54,661 bases of DNA from NCBI GenBank assembly GCA_013202715.1, contig JABMRF010000057.1, positions 1 through 54,661 of the forward strand, given 5' to 3'. This document shows positions 39,571-48,211 of the stretch, piece by piece (the stretch's first letter is position 1; each line of letters opens with the position of its first letter). A model generated the notes under the pieces. It worked only from the letters and a program-made list of their open reading frames with translations, searched no databases and was not told the origin of the DNA. The position numbers were made by a program, and so were the translations under genes. This DNA comes from Candidatus Kuenenbacteria bacterium. Its GTDB lineage: Bacteria; Patescibacteriota; Patescibacteriia; UBA11705; JABHMO01.

Positions 39571-39870
39571 TTACTTAAATAATAGTTTTGTTTCTGTGTC
39601 CCCTCCGAGTAAATTGCCGTTCACAAAAATATGACAGCCGGTCTTTATACCGAATTCATCACTGCCAAATTTTGCGCTAACATGATCTGTTTTTCCTTCA
39701 GAAGATATTTTCCCCTGCAATTCTTTTGACAAACTAAACCAACCGGTGTGTTCATCCACTACGTTTCCGTCGATTGTTAATTTTTCACCGGTTTTCATGA
39801 TCAGGTTCCACCAGTTTTCAGCAACAATTTGGTGTCCCTCAAAATTTAATTCCCATTTTTTTTTGAACAT
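39571..39870 (-). CDS. small beta-rich protein, unknown function
   Basis: A 99-aa protein that looks all-beta: strands such as 'WELNFEGHQIVAENWW', 'KLTIDGNVVDEHTGWFSL' and 'GCHIFVNGNLLGGDTE' alternate with turns, in the style of small carbohydrate-binding or structural sandwiches. No catalytic residues stand out. It is not exported by any visible signal. Probably cotranscribed with 39268-39561. Confidence 0.55.
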   Translation of the reverse strand: MFKKKWELNFEGHQIVAENWWNLIMKTGEKLTIDGNVVDEHTGWFSLSKELQGKISSEGKTDHVSAKFGSDEFGIKTGCHIFVNGNLLGGDTETKLLFK

Positions 39871-39912
39871 ATTTTTTTATTTATAGTATTTTTTTTAAAT
39901 GTTATGGATTTT

Positions 39913-41391
39913 TTAATTAAAATCAAATAATTGTTTATAGCCATCAGGTGAGAGAATATCAACACAAGGGCAAGTATCCAAACTATTTTCAAAAACAGTT
40001 ATGCAGTAAGTAGTAACTTTTTCGTTTACAGGTACGCTTTTTAGTGAGTTGCAAACCTTGGAGTTGTTTACTCTAATTTTGTCTTTTTTAGTGTATATGA
40101 TTTGAAACTGTTTTAAGTTTTTTGAGTCATTGCTGACAATAGGTCTATATGTCCATTCTCCGTAAGCTTCTTCTGTGCAATTGAAAACATTTAATTGTTT
40201 TTCTTTATATTGGATACAAAGATTATCATTTGGAGGGGCCAGTGTAATAGCTCCATTGTAATATCCAACAGTTTTATTCCAGGAGCGAGGCCAAAAGATC
40301 CATTTTGCTAATTTTGATGAACAATCTTGGGCGGTCGAAATCTCTAGAGAGGAGGTTTGTTTATTATAATCAAGACAATCTCCGCCGGTTGTTTTGAGTG
40401 GAACCAGTTTTAATTTTTTATTTGGAGTCCACTCCCATGGTTTTTTTGAGTGATCATTTTCCATTGATATATTAGCTAGACTTAGAACATTCTTTTTCCC
40501 AACCCATAAATTATTATTAATTTGATGATCAAGCTTGTTAAATTCCTTTTTAATTTGTTGTGAATTTTGGGTCATATCGAAGTTTTCGTAAGTCCATGAA
40601 GGAATAGTAGCGTAACCATTGGAAACGAAAACTTTTGCATTACTAAATAATTTATAAGGTGAAGAAAAAATCATGGCCACTTTCTGTATGTCTATAGGTG
40701 TGGGGGAATTTAAATTAGAATCGGTTTTCATTAAGGTTCGAGAACAGTTATTTTTGCCGCAAGCAGATTTTTTTTCTCCAAATATAAATCCGGTAGAGTG
40801 ACTCATGCCAGCCAAGTGAGAGAATTCATGGATAAATATCGGGATTGAACCCTGCCAGCGATCAGCATTTAGCCCGGTTGTGAAAGACGGAATATTATTG
40901 GTAAAGTTACCTAGAGCGCTAAAACCTTCACGGGGAGAGATGTAGGCGACAATATCAGCATTTTGTTTTTCCGCAACCGCATCTACTTCTTTTTTAAATG
41001 AGTCATCTTCCTGATAAATACGTCTTAATTGGTACGTTCGGGGAGTTTTTCCACCTTCTTCAGTGAAAAGTCTTTCTGGTGGATAGTCTTTGAATATATC
41101 TGTGCCAAAATAAATAGGTTTAGCATTGATGGGTATACCATTTTTTGTATAGACTTCATTTAGTTCCTTGAATAATCTCGGTGCAATTTCAGAAACAAAA
41201 GAAGAACCCAATTCGTCTTCTGTGTAAACAACGAGAATATTGATTTGATTGTCGTCATAATCAACTCTAAAGCAATTATCCAAAGCACCAAGTTTATTAC
41301 ATGTTTCCGTTTTTTTGTTTTGTAGAACAACAATAGCGAAGAAAGAAATAACTGCTATTGTTAAAAAGATTATTAGAGTCTTTTTTTTCAT
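39913..41391 (-). CDS. secreted metzincin-type metallopeptidase with a lectin-like C-terminus
   Basis: A 492-aa exported protein. 'MKKKTLIIFLTIAVISFFAI' is a signal or anchor. 'PIFIHEFSHLAGMSHSTG' holds H-E-x-x-H-x-x-G-x-x-H (about residues 188-198), the zinc site of metzincin peptidases. The C-terminal ~130 residues ('GGDCLDYNKQTSSLEIS', 'NLCIQYKEKQLNVFNC', 'GEWTYRP') repeat the C-L/I-x-Y/x-...-C pattern of ricin-B-like beta-trefoils, so a sugar-binding part is likely. The start at 41391 gives a clean signal; an ATG 27 bp upstream overlaps the previous gene. A surface protease acting on host or partner-cell material is plausible. Confidence 0.8.
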   Translation of the reverse strand: MKKKTLIIFLTIAVISFFAIVVLQNKKTETCNKLGALDNCFRVDYDDNQINILVVYTEDELGSSFVSEIAPRLFKELNEVYTKNGIPINAKPIYFGTDIFKDYPPERLFTEEGGKTPRTYQLRRIYQEDDSFKKEVDAVAEKQNADIVAYISPREGFSALGNFTNNIPSFTTGLNADRWQGSIPIFIHEFSHLAGMSHSTGFIFGEKKSACGKNNCSRTLMKTDSNLNSPTPIDIQKVAMIFSSPYKLFSNAKVFVSNGYATIPSWTYENFDMTQNSQQIKKEFNKLDHQINNNLWVGKKNVLSLANISMENDHSKKPWEWTPNKKLKLVPLKTTGGDCLDYNKQTSSLEISTAQDCSSKLAKWIFWPRSWNKTVGYYNGAITLAPPNDNLCIQYKEKQLNVFNCTEEAYGEWTYRPIVSNDSKNLKQFQIIYTKKDKIRVNNSKVCNSLKSVPVNEKVTTYCITVFENSLDTCPCVDILSPDGYKQLFDFN

Positions 41392-41401
41392 ATTAAATAT
41401 T

Positions 41402-41692
41402 TTATTGCAAAATTTCATTCACCAAAGGATGTTGGCCCGTTGCTCCCATGTATGCTCCGATTGAGGCATTAATAATTGTAAGAACTAATCCAATGATACA
41501 TAGAACGAGGCCAGCTGTAGCCACACCCTTTTTTGAGGATTTGAGTCCTTTGATACTGAGTACGAGGCCAACGATTTGTACTGGCAGACCAACGAGTGGT
41601 AAGAACCAGGCCACCATCCCGATTATACCTAATACAAGGGAGGCGGTCGCTTTTCCGTTTAAATTAGTTGCTGGTTTAGTTTTGTTTTCCAT
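41402..41692 (-). CDS. DUF4190-like membrane protein
   Basis: A 96-aa protein with two glycine-rich transmembrane helices. 'NGKATASLVLGIIGMVAWFLP' and 'GVATAGLVLCIIGLVLTIIN' match DUF4190, a small family of unknown role often found as a membrane accessory. It ends 10 bp before the metallopeptidase start and is probably in the same transcript. Confidence 0.8.
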   Translation of the reverse strand: MENKTKPATNLNGKATASLVLGIIGMVAWFLPLVGLPVQIVGLVLSIKGLKSSKKGVATAGLVLCIIGLVLTIINASIGAYMGATGQHPLVNEILQ

Positions 41693-41715
41693 AAGATATT
41701 ATTAATTATAAAATG

Positions 41716-43197
41716 CTAAATCGTTTTACTCATATAATAATCCACCGGTGCATAATCATCAGTTAAGATCGGTTTGTCGTTGAGAACTTCTTTTTTCCAA
41801 AGATGTTGTAGGTAATTATTTAATTCTAAATCAGCGCTAACGAAAGTTGGTTCTTGCTCTGATTTTAAAGCTACTAGGAGAATGTTTTGGACTTTTTCCC
41901 CATCTTCCGGTTTTTTGACCGGAAATAAATAAACTTGTGGGAAGATACTTTTGTAAGTGTTGTATTCCGCTCGCAGGAATTGTCCTTTTTCTCCTTCTAT
42001 TGCAGAAATCATGTTCAAAACAACGATTCCATTGTCATTTAATATGTTATATTTTTTTTGAATGGCTTCCTTCGTCGTCAGTTGATAAGGCAATGATTCT
42101 TGCGAACTAAATGCGTCGCCAAAGATGACGTCATATTTTTGGTCAGTTTTGTTCAAGTATGTTCTGGCGTCTTCATGAAAAATAGTCAATCTTGGATCTT
42201 CTTTTAGCCGAAAATATTTTTTGGCAAGCTCAGTCACTTTTGGATCAATCTCAACTACATCCATCATTGCTTCCGGATATTTTAACAAAAAGTCTTTGGG
42301 GTAGGAATAGCCTGCTCCGCCAAGCATTAGAGTCTCTTTGAAATCAGGATAAAAGTGCCGTGCCAAGTGATAATATTTTGTATATTCATTTACAAGTTCA
42401 TCACTATCCAAAAACATTGATGAATGATTACCGTGGTCAATTTGCATAATCTTTGTTTTTTGATTTTCTTTTTCATAATCATAAATCCAAATTCGACTAT
42501 AGGCTGTATCGACATCGATGAGTCCCACCTTTCCGATTAAATTGTTGATTAAATTAAAAGCACCAAAGGCAACAATAAAGATGATCAGAGTATATATTTT
42601 CATTTTGTTGAACTGTTTTACACAAAGAGCAAGAGAAACAAGAACTAGTGTTATTGAGAGTATAATTAACAGTTTGTTTGTACCAAATTGTGGGATTAAA
42701 TAAAATCCGGATAAAAAGGTTCCGAAAATACTTCCCGCGGTAGAGATTGCATAAAGATTTCCTATTGTCGTGCCAGATGTTGTTAAGCTGTCAAGTTTTA
42801 ATTTTGCAGCGTAAGGGGAAACCATGCCTAGTAAAATGCTTGCCGGCGAAAATAGAAGTATGGACGCAAGCACTGAGGTTATTCGTATTTCCGAAATCGT
42901 ACCTTGCAAAGTTACAAGCAAGGGATCTTTGATTACAACTGTTATTCCTATGAAAATTGCGGATAAAAAAATAATCAAAGATAAATTTCTAAAACTTGGG
43001 ACTTTGTCAGCAATTTTTCCGCCGAGATAGTAACCGAGGCTCAGACTTCCCAGGATAATTCCGATCAGACTGGTCCAGACAAAGATTGATGTTCCGAGAT
43101 AGGGGGCAAGAACTCTCGACCCGGCAAGTTCAAATATCATGACAACGGCACCACAGATAAAGACGGCTATTTCCAAGATGTATTTATGATTTTTCAT
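41716..43197 (-). CDS. membrane-fused spermidine synthase-like protein
   Basis: A 493-aa protein. About seven transmembrane helices (residues ~8-225) start 'FICGAVVMIFELAGSRVLAP', with E-L-A-G-S-R-x-L-A-P typical of this fused family. The soluble C-terminal half is SpeE-like: 'ETLMLGGAGYSYPKDFLLKYP', 'MMDVVEIDPKVTELAKKYF', 'DPRLTIFHEDARTYL' and 'YDVIFGDAFSSQESLPYQL' (two parts). SpeE enzymes move an aminopropyl group from decarboxylated SAM to putrescine, releasing MTA. Whether this membrane form makes spermidine is not established. The next gene upstream overlaps by 4 bp. Confidence 0.88.
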   Translation of the reverse strand: MKNHKYILEIAVFICGAVVMIFELAGSRVLAPYLGTSIFVWTSLIGIILGSLSLGYYLGGKIADKVPSFRNLSLIIFLSAIFIGITVVIKDPLLVTLQGTISEIRITSVLASILLFSPASILLGMVSPYAAKLKLDSLTTSGTTIGNLYAISTAGSIFGTFLSGFYLIPQFGTNKLLIILSITLVLVSLALCVKQFNKMKIYTLIIFIVAFGAFNLINNLIGKVGLIDVDTAYSRIWIYDYEKENQKTKIMQIDHGNHSSMFLDSDELVNEYTKYYHLARHFYPDFKETLMLGGAGYSYPKDFLLKYPEAMMDVVEIDPKVTELAKKYFRLKEDPRLTIFHEDARTYLNKTDQKYDVIFGDAFSSQESLPYQLTTKEAIQKKYNILNDNGIVVLNMISAIEGEKGQFLRAEYNTYKSIFPQVYLFPVKKPEDGEKVQNILLVALKSEQEPTFVSADLELNNYLQHLWKKEVLNDKPILTDDYAPVDYYMSKTI

Positions 43198-43853
43198 TTT
43201 TTATTTGGTTTTACCACCGAGGCAAATTGTAAATATTTAGTGTCCGTTAAATATCCCAGAGATAAAATATTTAAAAGGGCGAATTTCCAGGACGTTATGG
43301 CATTGATACCTTCCATTTTTATTATTTTATAATCCAGTAAATTGAACATATCGATAATACTTTTCTGGGTGAAGAATCTTAGATGAGTTTTGTCCAGAAT
43401 CCCGGCATCTTCATATTTCCATTGTTTTTTGATTAACAAATCCATCAGCGTTGGAAAATATCTCACATTTGGTAGGGAACAGACAATTATTCCATTGGTG
43501 GTAAGTTTTTCTTTCATTTTTAATAAAAGGCGATATGGATCTGCGAGATGCTCTAGGAGGTCATTAAAAATAATGCAATCAAAATACTTACCAGGCAGAT
43601 CGTCAAGTAGCTGGAAAATGTCTCCGACAAGAACTTTGTCAATTTTGTCTTTGGCCAATTCAGCGGCGTCCTTGTCCAGTTCCACTCCCCATATTTCCGG
43701 ATCCCAGTTTTTTTTCAATTGCTCGCTGAATAATCCTGAGCCACAGCCAACGTCCAATATTTTTTTTGCACTCTTGGGAATGAAATCAAGCATTTCAGGC
43801 CGTGTTTGCGTGAAGTATTCTTCAGGTTTAGTTGAAAGATTATCTAAGGGCAT
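43194..43853 (-). CDS. class I SAM-dependent methyltransferase
   Basis: A 219-aa protein with motif I 'KILDVGCGSGLFSEQL', motif II around 'WGVELDKDAAELA' and 'FDCIIFNDLLEHLADP' as motif III/IV. This matches the Methyltransf_23-type group found in surface polysaccharide and lipid gene sets. The methyl acceptor cannot be told. Its stop overlaps the start of the spermidine-synthase-like gene (ATGA-type), and Maf is 5 bp upstream, so the three form an operon. Confidence 0.85.
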   Translation of the reverse strand: MPLDNLSTKPEEYFTQTRPEMLDFIPKSAKKILDVGCGSGLFSEQLKKNWDPEIWGVELDKDAAELAKDKIDKVLVGDIFQLLDDLPGKYFDCIIFNDLLEHLADPYRLLLKMKEKLTTNGIIVCSLPNVRYFPTLMDLLIKKQWKYEDAGILDKTHLRFFTQKSIIDMFNLLDYKIIKMEGINAITSWKFALLNILSLGYLTDTKYLQFASVVKPNKK

Positions 43854-43858
43854 ATTTT

Positions 43859-44434
43859 TTAGAGAATATTAATTCCAAATTTTTTTAATTCCTGAGCTAA
43901 ATCAAAAATCGGTAAACCCATGACATTGTAGAAATCTCCTTCGATTTTTTTTATAATCACGGCTCCCATTTCCTGTACGCCAAACGCACCTGCCTTGTCA
44001 AGCGGTTCTTTTGTTTTTACGTAATTAATAATTTCACTGTTACTAAGTTTTTTGATATGAACTTTTGTTTCAGTTGCTTTTGAAATTGATTTCCCTGATT
44101 CCGTATCAATTATTGTGAAGCCGGTCACAATTAGCAGTATTTTTCCGCTAATTGCCTTTAACATCGTTTTTGCTTCGGCGGGTGACTTTGGTTTTCCCAA
44201 TAATTTTTTTTCCAGGACGACAAAAGTATCAGCTCCGATGATAATATGATTCTGATATTTTTTGGCTATTGATTGCGCTTTTCCTCTGGACAATAATTTT
44301 GCCAGTTTTATTGGCGTTAGCTTCAAGGTCATGTCCTCTTCGTAATTGCTGGGTATGACTTTGAATTTGAGACCGGTCTTTGACATTATTTCTTGACGGC
44401 GGGGAGAGGTGGAGGCGAGAATGATTTGTTTCAT
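43859..44434 (-). CDS. Maf-like nucleotide pyrophosphatase
   Basis: A 191-aa protein of the Maf/YhdE/YceF family. 'IILASTSPRRQEIM' is the signature N-terminal loop, followed by 'IIGADTFVVLEKKLLGKP' with the catalytic Asp, and 'EPLDKAGAFGVQEMGAVIIKKIEGDFYNVMGLP' in parts. Family members hydrolyse dTTP/UTP or modified nucleotides and are linked to septum control. The call is firm; substrate choice is not. Confidence 0.93.
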   Translation of the reverse strand: MKQIILASTSPRRQEIMSKTGLKFKVIPSNYEEDMTLKLTPIKLAKLLSRGKAQSIAKKYQNHIIIGADTFVVLEKKLLGKPKSPAEAKTMLKAISGKILLIVTGFTIIDTESGKSISKATETKVHIKKLSNSEIINYVKTKEPLDKAGAFGVQEMGAVIIKKIEGDFYNVMGLPIFDLAQELKKFGINIL

Positions 44435-44481
44435 ATGATTTCGGTAAATAGTTTAAAATAATTTGGATCCTTTACTCTGTT

Positions 44482-44778
44482 TCATTTCTTCATGTTTGAT
44501 TTTCGATTGAAATAAATGACTATGGCGAGATATACGATTGGTAATAGAAACAATCCGATCCAAAAGCCAATTGTAGCGGTTGCTTCATATCCGATCATTC
44601 CGTTAAATTGAGCACAGCTATGGCAACCGTTGTCATTGCAACAGGATGGTACAAAGGTTATCGCTACGAGACCGAGTACAAATCCGATTGCCCCACCGAG
44701 CGGTGAGGCCAAGAGTGTCGTTGTTATTAAAAAAACAATTTTCTTTTTTTTTGATAAATTGCGATAAAATTTTTTCAT
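44482..44778 (-). CDS. small membrane protein with a Cys-rich loop
   Basis: A 98-aa protein with two transmembrane segments (about residues 14-38 and 68-88) and a short outward loop 'PSCCNDNGCHSCAQFNG' holding four Cys and one His, as in metal- or disulfide-binding loops. No family recognised. No SD; it lies 47 bp upstream of maf on the same strand. Confidence 0.6.
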   Translation of the reverse strand: MKKFYRNLSKKKKIVFLITTTLLASPLGGAIGFVLGLVAITFVPSCCNDNGCHSCAQFNGMIGYEATATIGFWIGLFLLPIVYLAIVIYFNRKSNMKK

Positions 44779-44819
44779 GCTGGAGGATTATTGTATTTTA
44801 TAATCATATTTTAATCATA

Positions 44820-44848
44820 TTGACATAATGATTAAACCTTGCTATACT
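44820..44848 (+). promoter_or_regulatory. promoter of the 44902-45450 gene pair
   Basis: TTGACA (44820-44825), a 17-bp spacer and TATACT (44843-44848). Confidence 0.85.
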
Positions 44849-44901
44849 GGCACAATGATTGTTTGGTGTCGATCGAACTTGAACTAGAAAAGGAGAAATT
44901 A

Positions 44902-45174
44902 ATGTATCTTGAACTGCATGATGGCGAAGAGGGCAATTCCCTCTCTGCCAGTATCAAAGCCATCGATTTTGATTATCAGGCAGAACAGTGGGTGAAAGAG
45001 ACTCACAGCGATCCTCAGTCTGCCGACGTAATCAAGTGGATTCTCTATGATCGGACCGGAATTCGTTGCGTTTGGGAGCGTCCCCACGGAAGCTCGTCAA
45101 TACCCGATATCACTCAGCGTTCGGGCCGTTTCATTGGTGAATGGAAAGCGGGTCCAGTAGAAGTTGCAATCTAA
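44902..45174 (+). CDS. small soluble protein, unknown function
   Basis: A 90-aa acidic protein, apparently mixed alpha/beta, ending '...IGEWKAGPVEVAI'. No family recognised. The start at 44902 has an AAGGAGA SD 6 bp upstream; an in-frame ATG 63 bp earlier lies inside the promoter. Codon use is G+C-richer than the maf operon. The last 13 codons recur in altered form after the next gene. Confidence 0.6.
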   Translation: MYLELHDGEEGNSLSASIKAIDFDYQAEQWVKETHSDPQSADVIKWILYDRTGIRCVWERPHGSSSIPDITQRSGRFIGEWKAGPVEVAI

Positions 45175-45216
45175 TAGTGGACTGATCTTAAATATTTTCA
45201 CAAAGGAGCGATTACA

Positions 45217-45450
45217 ATGGCGAGACCAGATCAAGATCCAAGATTAACCTCTATTGGCATTGGGGAGGCTACATGCGAAAAATGCATGATGGAATTGTAT
45301 TCGGGCGCAGATGATTCAATCTGCGAAGACTGCAATCTCAATGCCCTGAAAAAAGGTGATCCTAGCCAATTTATTACTGATGCGATGAAAAGGGAGGATT
45401 CCCTCAGCCTCGAAGAACTGGCGGAACGCAACAAGGCAATGAACAGGTGA
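45217..45450 (+). CDS. small zinc-ribbon-like protein
   Basis: A 77-aa protein with 'ATCEKCMMELYSG' and 'DSICEDCNL', two C-x2-C knuckles 15 residues apart, as in zinc ribbons. The C-terminal part is helical and acidic. An AAAGGAG SD lies 8 bp before the ATG. The reading frame stops inside a relic of the upstream gene's tail, so its C-terminus may be a recombination junction. A terminator follows at 45499. Confidence 0.6.
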   Translation: MARPDQDPRLTSIGIGEATCEKCMMELYSGADDSICEDCNLNALKKGDPSQFITDAMKREDSLSLEELAERNKAMNR

Positions 45451-45484
45451 ATGGGTAAAGGGTCCAGCAGTAGTTGCAACCTGA
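45446..45484 (+). pseudogene. relic of a paralogue of the 44902-45174 gene tail
   Basis: In a frame different from the zinc-ribbon gene, this reads 'GEWVKGPAVVAT' and stop, matching 'GEWKAGPVEVAI' and stop at the end of the 44902 gene. It suggests a tandem copy was largely replaced by the 45217 gene. Confidence 0.7.
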
Positions 45485-45498
45485 GAAATTTCTCTATC

Positions 45499-45535
45499 AC
45501 CGCCAATATACCACAAGGTTGAGGCGGTTTTTTTA
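45499..45535 (+). terminator. rho-independent terminator
   Basis: ACCGCC (45499-45504) with GGCGGT (45523-45528), then a T-run. The 18-base loop can pair weakly within itself. Confidence 0.75.
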
Positions 45536-45658
45536 TTTCTAACTAACTCATTTTATATTCTTATCGTAAACATCAGATGCATCTGGCATAATATCTATTT
45601 TATCTAGCATTTCAGAGCCAGAGGTCTTTTTGTTTTGCGAGCAAAACATTATTTGGGG

Positions 45659-46111
45659 TTATTTTTTCATTTCAACGTAATGATACCATTCAGGAATATA
45701 ATCCAGCGACACTCCGCCAAAAGCTACGGGTTTGCCTTGATCGTGTGTTTTGCTATTAAAAGAAAGGCTGTTTTCTGCCATTTTTTTGATTATTTCTATT
45801 TTTCTTTTCAAACTTTCATCTTGAACTTCTTGTTTTCTTTTTTCTAGAAAAGCCATATATGCGGAGCTAATACTTTCAGACAAAAGCCAACTCACTGCAG
45901 TATAGCCGTCTTTTGTGTTTGCTTCATTAATTTTATCTATAAACTTTTTGAGTTGATCTTCCCAGTTGTCTGGGTTTTTCTTTTTTATTTCCTCAATCAA
46001 AAAAGCTAAACTAACTTGTGCGCTTGTGTTTTCTATATTTAAACCTTCAATGCCTTTAAGTAGCTCTAGCAGATTTTGATATTTCTCAATTTCAATTTTA
46101 TTGTCGGTCAT
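45659..46111 (-). CDS. helical soluble protein, unknown function
   Basis: A 150-aa all-helical protein with no membrane segment. The end 'KPVAFGGVSLDYIPEWYHYVEMKK' is rich in aromatic residues. I recognise no family. It lies 27 bp downstream of the HD-domain gene on the same strand and is probably the last gene of that operon. Confidence 0.55.
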   Translation of the reverse strand: MTDNKIEIEKYQNLLELLKGIEGLNIENTSAQVSLAFLIEEIKKKNPDNWEDQLKKFIDKINEANTKDGYTAVSWLLSESISSAYMAFLEKRKQEVQDESLKRKIEIIKKMAENSLSFNSKTHDQGKPVAFGGVSLDYIPEWYHYVEMKK

Positions 46112-46138
46112 ATTTTTATTTTATTAATATTAAAACAT

Positions 46139-48199
46139 TTAGAGTCCCATGAATTCTTTTTCGCCTTTTGTTACATAAGATTTAAGTTCCTGGATTGCGT
46201 TTTCGAATTCAGTAGGATTGTCTATGTTTGACCTGATTCGTTCTTGAATCTTCATTATTCCAAGAAGATCTTCCTCGTCTACCTGTTCACCAATAGATGT
46301 GCTAAATTCTGTTAAAAGTGTTTCAACTCTATCCGGGGTACGTGTTTCTAGTGATTCAACTCCTCGTATCAAATCTCTAACTTCGTTACTAATTGTTACT
46401 TGCTCGAATGACTGAAAAAGTTCTTCAATCTCTGATGTCGTTTCATCAAGCTCTGGTGCAAATTCGAAAACTGCGTTATCGCTTGAATATCTTAATTGAT
46501 CTACAAGTACTTTTTTTTCTTCCGCGGTTTTGGCCCCTCTTATTTCTCTTATGATTTTCGCCATATGTTCCATGACGTCATCAGAAATCCCAAAGTCTTC
46601 CATAGCTTTTTTGAAGGCTTTAGTTGAAATTTTATCACCAAAGAGATCACCGAGTAGTGCCTGGGATCTAGAAATATCCATAGTAACATGTGGAACCATC
46701 TTACCTTCGTTTTCTGCTATTTTAATATTTTTTAATACACCGGTATATTGTCCTAAGGTCATTTCTACGGTGACTGGGTTAAACTGATTTTCAATAGCAC
46801 TGTGAAATCCCGCTTTTCTGACCGCATCAGGTTCGTTGTCTGCTAGGGTGCGTAATTGATCTTTGTACATTTCTATGGCTTCAGATGTGACTTTTCCTCC
46901 GTGTTTATCGGCAAAAAGTTTTACTTTTTGTAATATTTTGATAACTTCCGGTTCTCTAAAGAAAGCTGGGCATTTTGTTTCCGCTGTGACTCCTAGCGCG
47001 TCAACTGTTGAAGTAATGGAGCGAATCAGATCTGGGTTAAAGCCTTTTTCAGGATCAGTTGGAGTTCGGTACTCTGATTTTGGATAGCTGTGTTGCAAAA
47101 TACCGTCTCTGATCATTTCATAACCATCTTTACCGAATTTTTGTGTGTAATATTCTTCATTGGCTTCTATAAATTTTGTACTGAAGAGAGGATGGTCTTT
47201 GGAAGCGTCAAAACTTTGTTTTGCTTGAGCCACGCCAACGGTGTAGCCTAGGTCGTGATCAACGATAATTTGATGAATCAAAACCTTGTCTTTGGCAGTT
47301 GCTGTGTCACCTAAACTCGCGATTATTTTATCAGCCATTGCCATGTTTCCTTCCAAGATGTGTCTTGTCCCGTGGTCACTACCAGAAAAAACTTGTTTAT
47401 CTCTTTCTGTTTGATAAGCTAATTTTCTGGAGTTATCCCTCGTTACTTCAAAAATTTGTTCGGGTGTTGCATCTGGAAAAGCCTCCGCATAGGCTGAAGT
47501 AAATATTTCGGCTTCTGATTCAATTAATTTTGCTTCATTTTCTTTAATGAAACCTTTTTCTGTCAATCCCTTCAGCTCAAGAGCAATTTGTTCGGTGATT
47601 TGCTCTATATTTTCTATGGCAATCTCGGGTTTATCTCTCAATTCTAAACGATCAAGAATATCTGATGTGATAGAATCCGGTTGTACTATCCCAGCTTCTA
47701 TTTTTTCGTCCAAAGCTTTATATGCTTCACGTTGTGCTGTTTCATGATCTTCCAATGTTTTTGCATCTTTGTGAGCGCCACTAACAAGTCCTTCTCCATA
47801 ATCATCTTTAGTCATTGCTCTTAGTTCAGCTAATTGATCCGGCGTGTATGTATCTCTAAGTCCAACAGAAGGTTGTTCTGTTGCTCTTTCTGGTGTTGCG
47901 CTCAAAGGGTTTTCTGGAGAAATTTTAGCTTGAGTTTGTGAAGTGAGTTCTTGGATTTCTCTTTGGACTTCAGTAATGGCGAGTTTTCCTACTTCAATAT
48001 CTTCAGCCCCACCGAGCGAAGTAGCGCCTCTCTCGACTCGGGAATTAGCAGCTTCAATGGCCTCGATGGAGGCTTCTTCAATTTCTTTTATTGTTTGATC
48101 GGCTAATTTGCTCAAAGCCTCTGCTGTTTCAATAGCAATTTCTAGTTTTTCAGTTTTGGTTGGAGCTTCTTGTTTTTGTAATTGTTCAGCTTGTCTCAT
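46139..48199 (-). CDS. large HD-domain protein
   Basis: A 686-aa soluble protein. Residues ~1-110 are helical and low-complexity. A central HD domain is indicated by 'GSDHGTRHILEGNMAMADKI' (His280), 'IIVDHDLGYT' (His315-Asp316), 'DHPLFS' (His336) and a later 'TSTVDALG' Asp. These are the metal-binding residues of HD phosphohydrolases. A ~300-residue C-terminal part is helical and acidic without known motif. Substrates of HD proteins range from nucleotides to signalling molecules, so no reaction is assigned. It lies 12 bp after a 60-aa coiled-coil gene. Confidence 0.7.
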   Translation of the reverse strand: MRQAEQLQKQEAPTKTEKLEIAIETAEALSKLADQTIKEIEEASIEAIEAANSRVERGATSLGGAEDIEVGKLAITEVQREIQELTSQTQAKISPENPLSATPERATEQPSVGLRDTYTPDQLAELRAMTKDDYGEGLVSGAHKDAKTLEDHETAQREAYKALDEKIEAGIVQPDSITSDILDRLELRDKPEIAIENIEQITEQIALELKGLTEKGFIKENEAKLIESEAEIFTSAYAEAFPDATPEQIFEVTRDNSRKLAYQTERDKQVFSGSDHGTRHILEGNMAMADKIIASLGDTATAKDKVLIHQIIVDHDLGYTVGVAQAKQSFDASKDHPLFSTKFIEANEEYYTQKFGKDGYEMIRDGILQHSYPKSEYRTPTDPEKGFNPDLIRSITSTVDALGVTAETKCPAFFREPEVIKILQKVKLFADKHGGKVTSEAIEMYKDQLRTLADNEPDAVRKAGFHSAIENQFNPVTVEMTLGQYTGVLKNIKIAENEGKMVPHVTMDISRSQALLGDLFGDKISTKAFKKAMEDFGISDDVMEHMAKIIREIRGAKTAEEKKVLVDQLRYSSDNAVFEFAPELDETTSEIEELFQSFEQVTISNEVRDLIRGVESLETRTPDRVETLLTEFSTSIGEQVDEEDLLGIMKIQERIRSNIDNPTEFENAIQELKSYVTKGEKEFMGL

Positions 48200-48211
48200 A
48201 TAAGTTTTGAC

